DNA from: an uncultured Alphaproteobacteria bacterium
Lineage (GTDB): Bacteria > Pseudomonadota > Alphaproteobacteria > Micropepsales > Micropepsaceae
DNA length: 9,492 nucleotides
Assembly: GCA_937942205.1 (NCBI GenBank)
Contig: CALDFO010000386.1
Location: 1-9,492, forward strand
Reading direction: 5' to 3'
Below, in pieces: positions 1 through 8,200 of this stretch. Under the pieces are notes generated by a model. The model did not search any database. It was not told the DNA's origin and saw only the letters and a program-made list of their open reading frames with translations. Both the position numbers and the translations under genes were made by a program. Each line of letters starts with the position of its first letter. The first letter of the stretch is position 1.

Positions 1-1356
1 ATAGGTGCGCCCATCGCCCATCACGCCCACGGTCTTGACCGGCAGCAGCACGGCGAAGGCCTGCCAGATCCGGTCGTACAGGCCCGCCTTGCGGATCTCG
101 TCCAGATAGATGACGTCGGCCTTGCGCAGAATCTCCAGCTTTTCGTCGGTGATCTCGCCGGGAATGCGGATCGCCAGGCCCGGGCCGGGAAAGGGATGGC
201 GGCCGACAAAGGCGGGCGGCAGGCCCAGCTCGCGGCCCAGCGCACGCACCTCGTCCTTGAACAGTTCGCGCAAGGGTTCGACCAGCTTGAGCTTCATATA
301 GTCGGGCAGGCCGCCGACATTGTGATGGCTCTTGATGGTGACGCTGGGGCCGCCCGTGGCCGAGATGCTTTCGATCACATCGGGATAGAGCGTGCCCTGG
401 GCCAGGAATTCGGCGCCGCCGACCTTCTGGCTTTCCTTGTCGAACACATCGATGAAGGCCGCGCCGATGATCTTGCGCTTCTGTTCGGGGTCGCTGACGC
501 CCGCCAGACGGCCCAGGAACAGTTCGCGCGCATCGGCATGGATCAGCGGGATATTGTAATGATTGCGGAACAGCGAGACGACTTCCTCGCTCTCGCCGCT
601 GCGCATCAGGCCGGTATCGACGAAGATGCAGGTCAGCTGGTCGCCGATCGCCTCATGGATCAGAACCGCCGCCACGCTGGAATCCACCCCGCCCGACAGG
701 CCGCAGATCACCTTGGCCGATCCCACCTGCTTGCGGATTTTCTCCACCATCGCGGCGCGGAAGGCGTGCATGTTCCATTCCGGTTCGATGCCGGCGATGG
801 TGCGCACGAAGTTGGACAGCAAGGTCGCGCCGCGCGGGGTATGCGCCACCTCGGGATGGAACTGCACCCCATAGAAACGGCGCGTCTCGTCGGCGATCAC
901 CGCATTGGGCGAGCTTTCGCTGGTGGCGATGACCTTGAAGCCTTCGGGAATGGCGGTGATCTTGTCGCCATGACTCATCCAGACCGGCTCGCGGCCGGTT
1001 TCGGCCAGACCTTCCAGCAGCGGCGAGGCGGCCCGCACCTGGATGTCGGCGCGGCCGAACTCGCGGTGATGGCCGCCTTCGACCTTGCCGCCCAACTGGG
1101 CGCACATGGTCATCTCGCCATAGCAGATGCCCAGCACCGGCACGCCCATCTCGAACACCGCCTGCGGCGCGCGCGGGCTGGCATCCTCATAGGCGCTGGC
1201 GGGCCCGCCCGACAGGATGATGGCCTTCGGTTTCTTGGCGAGCGCTTCCTCGGCCTTGTTGTAGGGAACGATCTCGCAATAGACGCCCGCCTCGCGTACC
1301 CGCCGGGCGATCAACTGCGTGACCTGACTGCCGAAATCCAGGACCAGAACGCTCAT
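1..1356 (-). CDS. guaA: GMP synthase (glutamine-hydrolysing), C-terminus cut by window edge
   Basis: Amidates XMP to GMP using glutamine and ATP, the last step of de novo GMP synthesis, in the cytoplasm. From the ATG at 1356, 452 codons are open to the edge. Residues 1-190 form a class I glutamine amidotransferase domain with nucleophile C78 in GICYGE and H167/E169 in FHPEV. The ATP pyrophosphatase domain follows, with P-loop SGGVDSS at 221-227. The dimerisation domain begins near 360 and contains [12 protein letters not shown] (387-398). Translation runs off at GDGRTY; about 70 residues are missing if the length is the usual ~520. The start overlaps the stop of the TPR gene (ATGA) and has no obvious Shine-Dalgarno, suggesting translational coupling. 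Residue 82 is Met where the family pattern GxCxGxQ normally has Gln. The identity is secure. Confidence 0.97.
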   Translation of the reverse strand, partial: MSVLVLDFGSQVTQLIARRVREAGVYCEIVPYNKAEEALAKKPKAIILSGGPASAYEDASPRAPQAVFEMGVPVLGICYGEMTMCAQLGGKVEGGHHREFGRADIQVRAASPLLEGLAETGREPVWMSHGDKITAIPEGFKVIATSESSPNAVIADETRRFYGVQFHPEVAHTPRGATLLSNFVRTIAGIEPEWNMHAFRAAMVEKIRKQVGSAKVICGLSGGVDSSVAAVLIHEAIGDQLTCIFVDTGLMRSGESEEVVSLFRNHYNIPLIHADARELFLGRLAGVSDPEQKRKIIGAAFIDVFDKESQKVGGAEFLAQGTLYPDVIESISATGGPSVTIKSHHNVGGLPDYMKLKLVEPLRELFKDEVRALGRELGLPPAFVGRHPFPGPGLAIRIPGEITDEKLEILRKADVIYLDEIRKAGLYDRIWQAFAVLLPVKTVGVMGDGRTY

Positions 1357-1712
1357 TTGCGGGCGGTCGTTTCGCCGGTCTTGCCGTCCAGCGCCGACAG
1401 CGCCTTTTGCGCGCCCGCATCGGTGGGCTCGATGGCCAGAGCCGATTCATAAAAGCTGCGCGCATAATCCGCCTCGCCCGCCAGGGCATAGACATCGCCC
1501 AGCGCCACATAGGAGGACGGCCGCGCCGGATCGGCGACGATGGCCGACTGGGCCAGGCGCACCGCCAGTTCGGTCTCGCCCCGGCCGATGGCGGCGCGGG
1601 ACTGGGCCAGCAGGGTATCGACGGTCGGCGCCGCGGTCTTGGCCGGGGCGGCCCAAGCGGGCGCTGTCAGCAGCAGGGCAGCCAACAGGGCAGGAATCGA
1701 GGGTTTGGTCAT
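1353..1712 (-). CDS. Small exported TPR-repeat protein
   Basis: 119 residues if started at the ATG at 1712. That start gives a clean signal peptide: K3, a hydrophobic core ([16 protein letters not shown]) and a likely AWA/A cleavage near residue 21. The rest holds about two tetratricopeptide helical pairs (about 30-100), including [20 protein letters not shown] and a following repeat with the typical A-x-x-P ending (LAIEPTDA). TPRs mediate protein-protein contacts, so a periplasmic adaptor role is an inference; no enzyme motif is visible. An in-frame ATG at 1748 would overlap the end of rsmB by 8 bases but puts charged residues before the signal peptide, so 1712 is preferred although it lacks a good Shine-Dalgarno. 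The gene lies 28 bases after rsmB and overlaps guaA by 4 bases, so all three are probably co-transcribed. Confidence 0.8.
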   Translation of the reverse strand: MTKPSIPALLAALLLTAPAWAAPAKTAAPTVDTLLAQSRAAIGRGETELAVRLAQSAIVADPARPSSYVALGDVYALAGEADYARSFYESALAIEPTDAGAQKALSALDGKTGETTARK

Positions 1713-1740
1713 GGCGGCAACATACGCATTTTCGCCCGGT

Positions 1741-3027
1741 CTAGCCATGCGTGAAATGGCCGGCAGGCCCCGCGCCAACCCGGCGCAAACCGGCGCAGAA
1801 AAAGCCGTCGGTGCCGGTCAGGGCCGGACTGGCGCGGAAATCCCGGCCCAGTCCCGGCACGGGAACCGGCAAGGCATCCGCCAATTCCACCGGGACAAAT
1901 CCGGGATGGCGGGACGCGAACGCCGCCACCCGGTCCTGGTTTTCCACCGGCAGGACGGAACAGGTGGCGTAGAGCAACACGCCGCCGGGGGCCAGCAGGG
2001 CGGCGGCCCGGTCCAGCAGCCTGTCCTGGAGCGCCGTCAGATCCGCCAGCCGCCCCGGCGTCAGCCGCCAGCGCAATTCCGGCTGCCGCCGCCAGGTGCC
2101 GGTGCCGCTGCACGGCGCGTCCAGAAAAACCGCGTCGAACACGCCGTCCGGCAGGCGCGGATTCGGTCCGACCTCCAACAACAGGGTGCGAATGATGGTG
2201 ACGCCCGCCCGGGCCGCCCGCTTCTGCAATTCAAACAGCGCCTCGCCCCGCACATCGCAGGCCACGATCTCGCCCCGATTCTCCATCGCGGCGGCCAGCG
2301 CCAGGCTCTTGCCGCCCGCGCCCGCCGCCAGGTCCAGCACCCGCATACCGGGCCGCGCCTGCGGCAGCATGGCGGCGAGCTGCGCCGCCTCGTCCTGAAA
2401 CTCGAACGCGCCGGATTCGAACAGCGAAGATTGCGACAGGTTTCCGGCCTCGCCCTGGATGCGGAGGCCGTGCGGAGCAAAAGGCGTGGGCGCGGCGGCC
2501 AACCCTTGCGCCGCCAGCGCCGCGATCACCTCTTCGCGCCCGGCCTTCAGCGTGTTGACGCGCAGATCGGTGGGGGCGCGCGGCAGGAAGGCCGCCATCT
2601 CCGCATCCAGCCTGTCACCGAAGGCGCGCAGCAATTCCTTGTCTAGCCATTGCGGATATTCCCCGCGCACCCAGCGCGGCGCGGGCCGGGGCGGCGCGGC
2701 GATGGCGGCGCGTTCGGCATCGGTCAGCGGCGCGGGGCCATAGCCGCCAGAGAAGCCATCGGTAAACAAGGCGCCGATATCCTCGCCGCTGTCCAGCAGC
2801 GCCGCGATCATCAGGGCGCGGGGCGTGGCGCTGCCCATGCGGTGGGCAAACCCCGCGCGGCGGCGTTGGGCGGTGAAGACATGCTCCGCAATGGCGCGGC
2901 GATCCTTGGAGCCCGCGAAGCGCCGGGTGCGGAACCAGGCCTTCAAAAAGCGGTCGGTGGGCTGGCCGGTCTTTTCCAGCGCCTCCAGAATCTCGATGGC
3001 CATTTGCAGGCGGGCGGCCGGGGTCAC
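1741..3027 (-). CDS. rsmB: 16S rRNA (cytosine-5) methyltransferase, RsmB/NOL1-NOP2 family
   Basis: SAM-dependent enzyme forming m5C in 16S rRNA (C967 in E. coli numbering for RsmB). It has 428 residues, matching the 429 of E. coli RsmB. The N-terminal ~130 residues are a helical NusB-like region. The Rossmann methyltransferase domain follows, with SAM motif DLAAGAGGKS (232-241), motif IV DAPCSGTG (303-310, C306 as the release cysteine) and motif VI ATCSVLPVEN (354-363, C356 as nucleophile). The start is taken as GTG at 3027: it gives the MTPAARLQ-AIEIL opening typical of alphaproteobacterial members and has an AGG about 7 bases upstream. ATG at 3003 is the alternative. It is the first gene of the rsmB-TPR-guaA unit. 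RsmB is preferred over RsmF from length and the NusB-like N-terminus. Confidence 0.93.
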   Translation of the reverse strand: MTPAARLQMAIEILEALEKTGQPTDRFLKAWFRTRRFAGSKDRRAIAEHVFTAQRRRAGFAHRMGSATPRALMIAALLDSGEDIGALFTDGFSGGYGPAPLTDAERAAIAAPPRPAPRWVRGEYPQWLDKELLRAFGDRLDAEMAAFLPRAPTDLRVNTLKAGREEVIAALAAQGLAAAPTPFAPHGLRIQGEAGNLSQSSLFESGAFEFQDEAAQLAAMLPQARPGMRVLDLAAGAGGKSLALAAAMENRGEIVACDVRGEALFELQKRAARAGVTIIRTLLLEVGPNPRLPDGVFDAVFLDAPCSGTGTWRRQPELRWRLTPGRLADLTALQDRLLDRAAALLAPGGVLLYATCSVLPVENQDRVAAFASRHPGFVPVELADALPVPVPGLGRDFRASPALTGTDGFFCAGLRRVGAGPAGHFTHG

Positions 3028-3040
3028 GTCGAACCTGTCA

Positions 3041-3069
3041 TTTTCCCTGGGAAAACAGCGCCCTGGGCG
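3041..3069. promoter_or_regulatory. Pair of palindromes sharing a CCCTGGG core, divergent promoter region
   Basis: TTTTCCC-T-GGGAAAA (3041-3055) is a perfect 7-bp inverted repeat. It is followed at once by CGCCC-T-GGGCG (3059-3069). Both centre on CCCTGGG, 16 bases apart centre to centre. The pair lies between the divergent rsmB and membrane-protein genes, 14 bases before the rsmB start. It could be a double operator for a dimeric regulator or a hairpin in the rsmB leader. No known regulator is assigned. Confidence 0.4.
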
Positions 3070-3092
3070 GAAAAGAGTTGTTGAGGATTGCC

Positions 3093-3123
3093 CTTATAGA
3101 GTGGCCGCCGTCCCGAAAGCCAA
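3093..3123 (-). promoter_or_regulatory. Possible sigma70-like promoter for rsmB-TPR-guaA
   Basis: On the minus strand, TTGGCT (3123-3118) is followed by CTATAA (3099-3094) with an 18-base spacer, about 65 bases before the rsmB GTG. Both boxes are partial matches to TTGACA/TATAAT in a GC-rich context, so this is a weak call based on position and composition only. Confidence 0.25.
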
Positions 3124-3127
3124 TCCC

Positions 3128-4528
3128 ATGCCCCGCACCGCCTCGCCCGCCCTGAGCTTCGCCCTGTTCGCGGGGCTGGCCTTTTTTGCGGTGGCGGCCT
3201 TTTCCCCGGCCATCCTGAACGACAGCGACACCTATTGGCACATCCGGGCCGGGGAATGGATGCTGGCGCACGGCCAGGTGCTGCGCGCCGATCCGTTTTC
3301 CTACACCAGCGCGGGCGCACCCTGGCAGGCCCAGGAATGGCTGGCCGAGATCGTCATGGCCCTGGCCTGGCGCGGCGCCAGATTTCCCGGAGGATGGCCG
3401 GGCATCCATCTGCTGTTCGCCGCCGCCATCGCACTGGCGGCGGGCATCGCCGCCCATGCCGTGCGCAAGCGGCTGGATACCGTGCCCGCCTTGCTGACCG
3501 TCGTGCTGGGCCTGGCCTGTGTCGCGGGCAGCCTGCTGGCGCGGCCCCACACCCTGTCGCTGCCGCTGCTGGCGCTGTGGACGGCGGGCCTTGTGGCGGC
3601 GCGCGAAAAGAACACGCCGCCCGGCTGGTGGCTGATCCCGGTCATTCCGCTCTGGGCCAATCTGCATGGCAGCTTCGCCTTCGGGCTGGCGTTGGCGGGC
3701 GCGCTGGGGGCGGAAGCGGTGCTGGATTCCAGCGACCGCAAGCGCACGGCCTTGCGCTGGGGCGCGTTCCTGGCCGTCGCCATAGCATCGGCGATACTGA
3801 CGCCTTTCGGGGTCAAGACCCTGCTGTTTCCTTTCCACCTGCTGGGCATGGAGCAGCTGACCCAGATCGGCGAATGGCAGGCGGCGGATTTTTCCCAACT
3901 GTCCCCCTTTCCCATCGCGCTGCTGGCGACGCTGTTCGTGCTGGGCATGGGCAAGGTGCGCGTCACTCCCTTCCGGCTGCTGATCCTGGTGGGGGTGATC
4001 TACATGGCGCTCGCCCACGGCCGCCACCAGATGCTGGCGGGCATCGTGGCGCCGCTGCTGCTGGCGCCCGCGCTGGGCCGTGCCTGGCCCGCGCGCGCGG
4101 ACCGGACACCGGCCTGGCTGCCCATGCTAGCGGTGCTGGGTTTCGCGGCGCTGCTGGCGGCGCGGGTGGCGGTGCCGGTGACGCGCGGCGACGATCCCAT
4201 GACGCCCGCCACCGCCCTGGCGCATGTGCCGCGCTTCATCCGCCAGCAGCCGGTGCTGAACGATTACGCCTTTGGCGGCTATCTGATCTGGAACGGCGAC
4301 AAGCCCTTCATCGACAGCCGCGCCGATCTGTATGGCGACATCTTCCTGCGCAACTATCAGGATATCACCGCGCCGGACCGCGCCGCACTGGAATCCAGCC
4401 TGGCCTATTACCATGTGCGCTGGACGATCTTCTCCGCCCGCGCGCCAGTGGTGAAGCTGCTGGACGAAACGCCGGGCTGGCGGCGCTTCTATGCCGACCG
4501 GCTTGCCGTGGTGCATGTCCGGGACTAG
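3128..4528 (+). CDS. Multi-pass membrane protein, GT-C glycosyltransferase-like, function unknown
   Basis: 466 residues. A hydrophobic N-terminal helix (about 9-30) is followed by a polar loop with acidic DSD at 32-34 in NDSDTYWHIRAGEW, then DPFSYT (55-60) and PWQAQEWLAE (65-74). About nine further hydrophobic segments run to ~349. A polar C-terminal domain (350-466) holds NDYAFGGYLIWNGDKPF (378-394) and DSRADLYGD (396-404). A first-loop acidic pair followed by many helices is the plan of GT-C lipid-linked sugar transferases, and I recall similar DTYWH...GGYLIW...DSRADLY proteins annotated only as membrane proteins. Activity is therefore inferred. The ATG at 3128 starts just before the first helix; an in-frame GTG at 3101 is possible, and neither has a good Shine-Dalgarno. 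The Nudix gene follows after 30 bases, suggesting one transcript. Confidence 0.8.
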   Translation: MPRTASPALSFALFAGLAFFAVAAFSPAILNDSDTYWHIRAGEWMLAHGQVLRADPFSYTSAGAPWQAQEWLAEIVMALAWRGARFPGGWPGIHLLFAAAIALAAGIAAHAVRKRLDTVPALLTVVLGLACVAGSLLARPHTLSLPLLALWTAGLVAAREKNTPPGWWLIPVIPLWANLHGSFAFGLALAGALGAEAVLDSSDRKRTALRWGAFLAVAIASAILTPFGVKTLLFPFHLLGMEQLTQIGEWQAADFSQLSPFPIALLATLFVLGMGKVRVTPFRLLILVGVIYMALAHGRHQMLAGIVAPLLLAPALGRAWPARADRTPAWLPMLAVLGFAALLAARVAVPVTRGDDPMTPATALAHVPRFIRQQPVLNDYAFGGYLIWNGDKPFIDSRADLYGDIFLRNYQDITAPDRAALESSLAYYHVRWTIFSARAPVVKLLDETPGWRRFYADRLAVVHVRD

Positions 4529-4558
4529 CGTCGGCGCGATCCCAACACAAAGCTCCTC

Positions 4559-5149
4559 ATGACCGATGATATTTCCGGCCGCGTGCGCCTGCGCGGCGTC
4601 ACCACCCTGTCGGACGATTATTACATCCTGCGCAAGGCCACCTTCGACTTCCGCCGCAGCGACGGTCCATGGCAGACCCAGAGCCGGGAATCCTATGACA
4701 TTGGCGATGCCGCCGCCGTGCTGCCTTACGATGCCGCGCGCGGCCTGGTGCTGCTGATCCGCCAATTCCGCTGGCCGGTGTTCGACTGGGGCCTGCCCGA
4801 ACTGTTGATCGAAGCGCCCGCCGGCAAGTTGGACGGCGACGATCCCGTGACCTGCGCCCGCAAGGAGGCGATGGAGGAAGCCGGTGTCGCGGTATCGGAC
4901 CCGCGGCTGGTCAATCACTGCTTCATGAGCGGAGGCGCGGTGAAGGAACGGATTTCCCTGTTCCTGGCGGCCTATGACTCGGCCGCGCCGCGCGCCAAGG
5001 GCGGCGGCCACGCCCATGAGGGCGAGGATATCGAGACGCTGGAAATGCCGCTGGACGCGGCGCTGGCGATGATCGCCTCCGGCGAAATCGTGGACGCCAA
5101 GACGATCATCCTGTTGCAGGCGGCAAAGCTGGAAGCACTGAAACTATAA
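4559..5149 (+). CDS. nudK: Nudix hydrolase, NudK/ADP-ribose pyrophosphatase type
   Basis: 196 residues, close to E. coli NudK (191), which hydrolyses GDP-mannose to GMP and mannose-1-phosphate. Shared features: an N-terminal strand region with LSDDYYILRKATFDFRR (17-33), VLLIRQFRWPV (64-74), LLIEAPAGKLD (82-92) and a Nudix box at 89-110 (GKLDGDDPVTCARKEAMEEAGV's ends are G89 and V110; metal ligands E103, E106, E107). The box is one residue shorter than the 23-residue consensus, as I recall for NudK, and carries D95 where NudK has Glu. C-terminal EGEDIETLEMPLD (154-166) and GEIVDAKTIILLQ (175-187) also fit NudK. The family also includes ADP-ribose pyrophosphatases (NudF), so substrate is inferred. 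It follows the membrane-protein gene by 30 bases with no clear Shine-Dalgarno. Its stop abuts the 5150-5248 palindrome. Confidence 0.85.
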   Translation: MTDDISGRVRLRGVTTLSDDYYILRKATFDFRRSDGPWQTQSRESYDIGDAAAVLPYDAARGLVLLIRQFRWPVFDWGLPELLIEAPAGKLDGDDPVTCARKEAMEEAGVAVSDPRLVNHCFMSGGAVKERISLFLAAYDSAAPRAKGGGHAHEGEDIETLEMPLDAALAMIASGEIVDAKTIILLQAAKLEALKL

Positions 5150-5248
5150 GCGCGGAAATTTTTGTGGCCTGAGCAGGAGCGCCGAGCGATGTGTACAAAC
5201 AGTACATGAGCGATGGCGCGACGAACTCAGGACGCAAAAAGACCGCGC
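5150..5248. repeat. Long imperfect palindrome filling the convergent nudK/guaB gap
   Basis: The sequence folds on itself from the base after the nudK stop to one base before the guaB stop. Pairing blocks: GCGCGG (5150-5155) with CCGCGC (5243-5248); TTTTTG (5159-5164) with CAAAAA (5235-5240); CCTGAG (5168-5173) with CTCAGG (5226-5231); GCGCC (5179-5183) with GGCGC (5215-5219); TGTAC (5192-5196) with GTACA (5202-5206) around loop AAACA. GAGCGATG also occurs twice as a direct repeat (5184-5191, 5208-5215) flanking the tip. No T-run follows the stem on either strand; the T and A runs are inside it, so this is not a standard intrinsic terminator. It may be a REP-like element, a 3'-end protecting hairpin, an RNase III target or a small structured RNA. 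Confidence 0.75.
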
Positions 5249-5249
5249 C

Positions 5250-6796
<1,547 letters not shown>

Positions 6797-6887
6797 GGGG
6801 CGGGCATCGGGCGCCGCCGGGCGGCCCGCTAATGCCTTGCCGGAAAACGCTTCTTTGGCGAGCGCGCCCGGCGGCCGGAACGGCGGC

Positions 6888-6913
6888 GGAACCGCACCCC
6901 GCCGGAATACGTT
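6888..6913 (+). promoter_or_regulatory. EcfG-type general stress response promoter for the DUF992 gene
   Basis: GGAAC (6888-6892), 17 bases, CGTT (6910-6913). This is an exact match to the alphaproteobacterial EcfG/SigT consensus GGAAC-N16/17-CGTT. It lies 70 bases before the ATG at 6984 and points the right way. Expected transcription start is around 6920. A second GGAAC at 6877-6881 has no CGTT at a suitable distance. This implies control through the PhyR-NepR-EcfG pathway, which is known for the class; the regulators are not in the window. Confidence 0.65.
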
Positions 6914-6921
6914 CTTGCCCT

Positions 6922-6958
6922 GCGGCCCCGGATTCCCCGAGCCCCCTCCCGGGGCCGC
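6922..6958 (+). promoter_or_regulatory. Leader hairpin of the DUF992 transcript
   Basis: GCGGCCCCGG (6922-6931) and CCGGGGCCGC (6949-6958) are a perfect 10-bp inverted repeat with a 17-base loop. It begins almost exactly where transcription from the EcfG-type promoter should start and ends 13 bases before the Shine-Dalgarno AAGGAG (6972-6977). No T-run follows, so a 5'-stabilising stem is likelier than an attenuator. Confidence 0.5.
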
Positions 6959-6983
6959 CCCATTTTCCCCAAAGGAGAACACC

Positions 6984-7469
6984 ATGAAAACTTTTCGTCT
7001 GATGATCGGCGCGGCGGTCGCCCTGACCGGCCTCGCCATGGCCGGGCCCGCCGGCGCGGCCCCCGCCGGCGTGAAGGTCGGCACCCTGACCTGCGACGTG
7101 GCCGGCGGCGTGGGTTTCGTTTTCGGCTCCAGCAAGGATCTGATGTGCAGCTATCAGCCGACCAAGGCCCCGGTCGAACGCTATACGGGCACGATCTCCA
7201 AATGGGGCGTTGATATCGGCTATACCGGCAAGGGCAAGCTGATCTGGGGCGTGTTCGCCCCCGCCTCCGATGTGCGTCCCGGCGCGCTGGAAGGCGAGTA
7301 TGCGGGCGCCACCGCCCAGGCCAATGTCGGCGTCGGCCTGGGCGCCAACGTCCTGGTCGGCGGGCTGGACAAGTCCATCGCCCTGCAGCCGCTCAGCGTG
7401 CAGGGCTCGACCGGCCTGAACGTGGCGGCGGGCATCGGCTCGATCAGCCTCAAATCGGTCCGTCGCTAA
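6984..7469 (+). CDS. DUF992 family exported protein
   Basis: 161 residues and recognisable as DUF992, a small periplasmic family largely of Alphaproteobacteria with no established function. A signal peptide (MKTFRLMIGAAVALTGLAMA and on to GPAGA) is probably cleaved near residue 25. The mature part has the family hallmarks VKVGTLTCDVAGGVGFVFGS (30-49), VERYTGTISKWGVDIGYT (64-81), WGVFAP (88-93), VGVGLGANVLVGG (115-127) and LQPLSVQGSTGLNVAAGI (134-151). C37 and C55 are the only mature cysteines and could form a disulphide. The start is clear: AAGGAG sits 6 bases before the ATG, the best ribosome site in the window. It is monocistronic, with its own EcfG-type promoter and a strong terminator, and is divergent from guaB and convergent with rlmE. 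A cell-envelope stress role is inferred from the promoter only. Confidence 0.93.
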   Translation: MKTFRLMIGAAVALTGLAMAGPAGAAPAGVKVGTLTCDVAGGVGFVFGSSKDLMCSYQPTKAPVERYTGTISKWGVDIGYTGKGKLIWGVFAPASDVRPGALEGEYAGATAQANVGVGLGANVLVGGLDKSIALQPLSVQGSTGLNVAAGIGSISLKSVRR

Positions 7470-7489
7470 TCGGCGCGACACAAATCCGC

Positions 7490-7519
7490 AAAGCCCCGGC
7501 GTCACGCGCCGGGGCTTTT
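7490..7519 (+). terminator. Intrinsic terminator of the DUF992 gene, overlapping the rlmE 3' end
   Basis: AAAGCCCCGGCG (7490-7501), loop TCACG (7502-7506), CGCCGGGGCTTT (7507-7518) then T: a perfect 12-bp GC-rich stem ending in TTTT, 20 bases after the DUF992 stop. The reverse strand ends the stem with only TTT, so it may terminate rlmE more weakly. The rlmE TGA is the first three loop bases (7502-7504) and its last four sense codons form the 7507-7518 arm. Confidence 0.9.
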
Positions 7520-8200
7520 CGCCTTGAAGCCCAGCGCCACGACATAGAGTTCGACCGATTCCGCCCGGCTGGCGGGCGGCTTGACGTGCTTGACCTCGCG
7601 GAAGGCGCGCTTGAGGCGCGCCAGCAGTGCGCTGGACGACCCGCCCTGGAACACCTTGCCGACAAATGCGCCGCCGGGCCGCAGCGTATCCTCGGCCACC
7701 TCCAGCGCGATCTCCACCAGCGCGACGGTGCGGATATGGTCGGTGGCGCGATGGCCGGTGGTGGGCGCGGCCATGTCGGTCAGCACCACATCGGCGGGTC
7801 CGTCCAGCGCCTGTTTCAGCATCGCGGGCACATCCGGGTCGGTCAGATCGGCCTGGAAGAAGGTCACGCCGGGAATCTCGTCCATCGCCAGCACGTCGGC
7901 GGCGACCACCGTGGCGCCCCGCGCGGCGGCGACCTGGCTCCATCCCCCCGGGGCCGCGCCCAGATCCAGCACCTTGGCGCCCTTTTTCAGGAAGCGGAAT
8001 TTCTCGTCCAGCTCCACCAGCTTGAAGGCGGCGCGGCTGCGATAGCCGCTGGCGCGCGCCTTGGCGACATAGGGATCGTTGAGCTGGCGTTGCAGCCATT
8101 GATGCGAGGAGGCGGTGCGCCCCCGCGTCTTCTTCACCTTGACCGGAACGCGGCCGCGCCCCGAGGCATCGCCGGAATTGCCGGAATTATTGGATTTCAT
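7502..8200 (-). CDS. rlmE: 23S rRNA (uridine-2'-O)-methyltransferase RlmE (FtsJ/RrmJ)
   Basis: Methylates the 2'-O of a 23S A-loop uridine (U2552 in E. coli) at a late stage of 50S assembly, using SAM. It has 232 residues against 209 in E. coli; the excess is a basic, Gly/Ser-rich N-terminal extension of ~30 residues. The SAM site is KVLDLGAAPGGWSQVA (76-91). The catalytic K-D-K-E tetrad is visible as K60 (RAAFKLVE), D142 (LTDMAAP), K182 (FVGKVFQGG) and E217 (SVELYV). The ATG at 8200 overlaps the stop of the Ppx/GppA-family gene (ATGA) and has CAGGG 6 bases upstream inside that gene, so translation is probably coupled. Its stop codon lies in the loop of the neighbouring terminator. Confidence 0.96.
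   Translation of the reverse strand: MKSNNSGNSGDASGRGRVPVKVKKTRGRTASSHQWLQRQLNDPYVAKARASGYRSRAAFKLVELDEKFRFLKKGAKVLDLGAAPGGWSQVAAARGATVVAADVLAMDEIPGVTFFQADLTDPDVPAMLKQALDGPADVVLTDMAAPTTGHRATDHIRTVALVEIALEVAEDTLRPGGAFVGKVFQGGSSSALLARLKRAFREVKHVKPPASRAESVELYVVALGFKAKSPGA

Noticed and set aside
196..1452. 418-codon plus-strand open frame
   Set aside because: It lies antisense to guaA, whose translation carries every catalytic motif; the His/Asp/Ala-rich product is typical of the reverse strand of GC-rich genes.
3078..3100. TTGTTG ... TATAGA as a promoter for the membrane-protein gene
   Set aside because: The spacer is only 11 bases, and no -35-like hexamer lies 16-18 bases before TATAGA.
3235..4569. 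444-codon plus-strand frame overlapping the membrane-protein gene
   Set aside because: It gives a Gly/Arg/Ala-rich product without hydrophobic segments; the 3128 frame gives regular helices and recognisable motifs.
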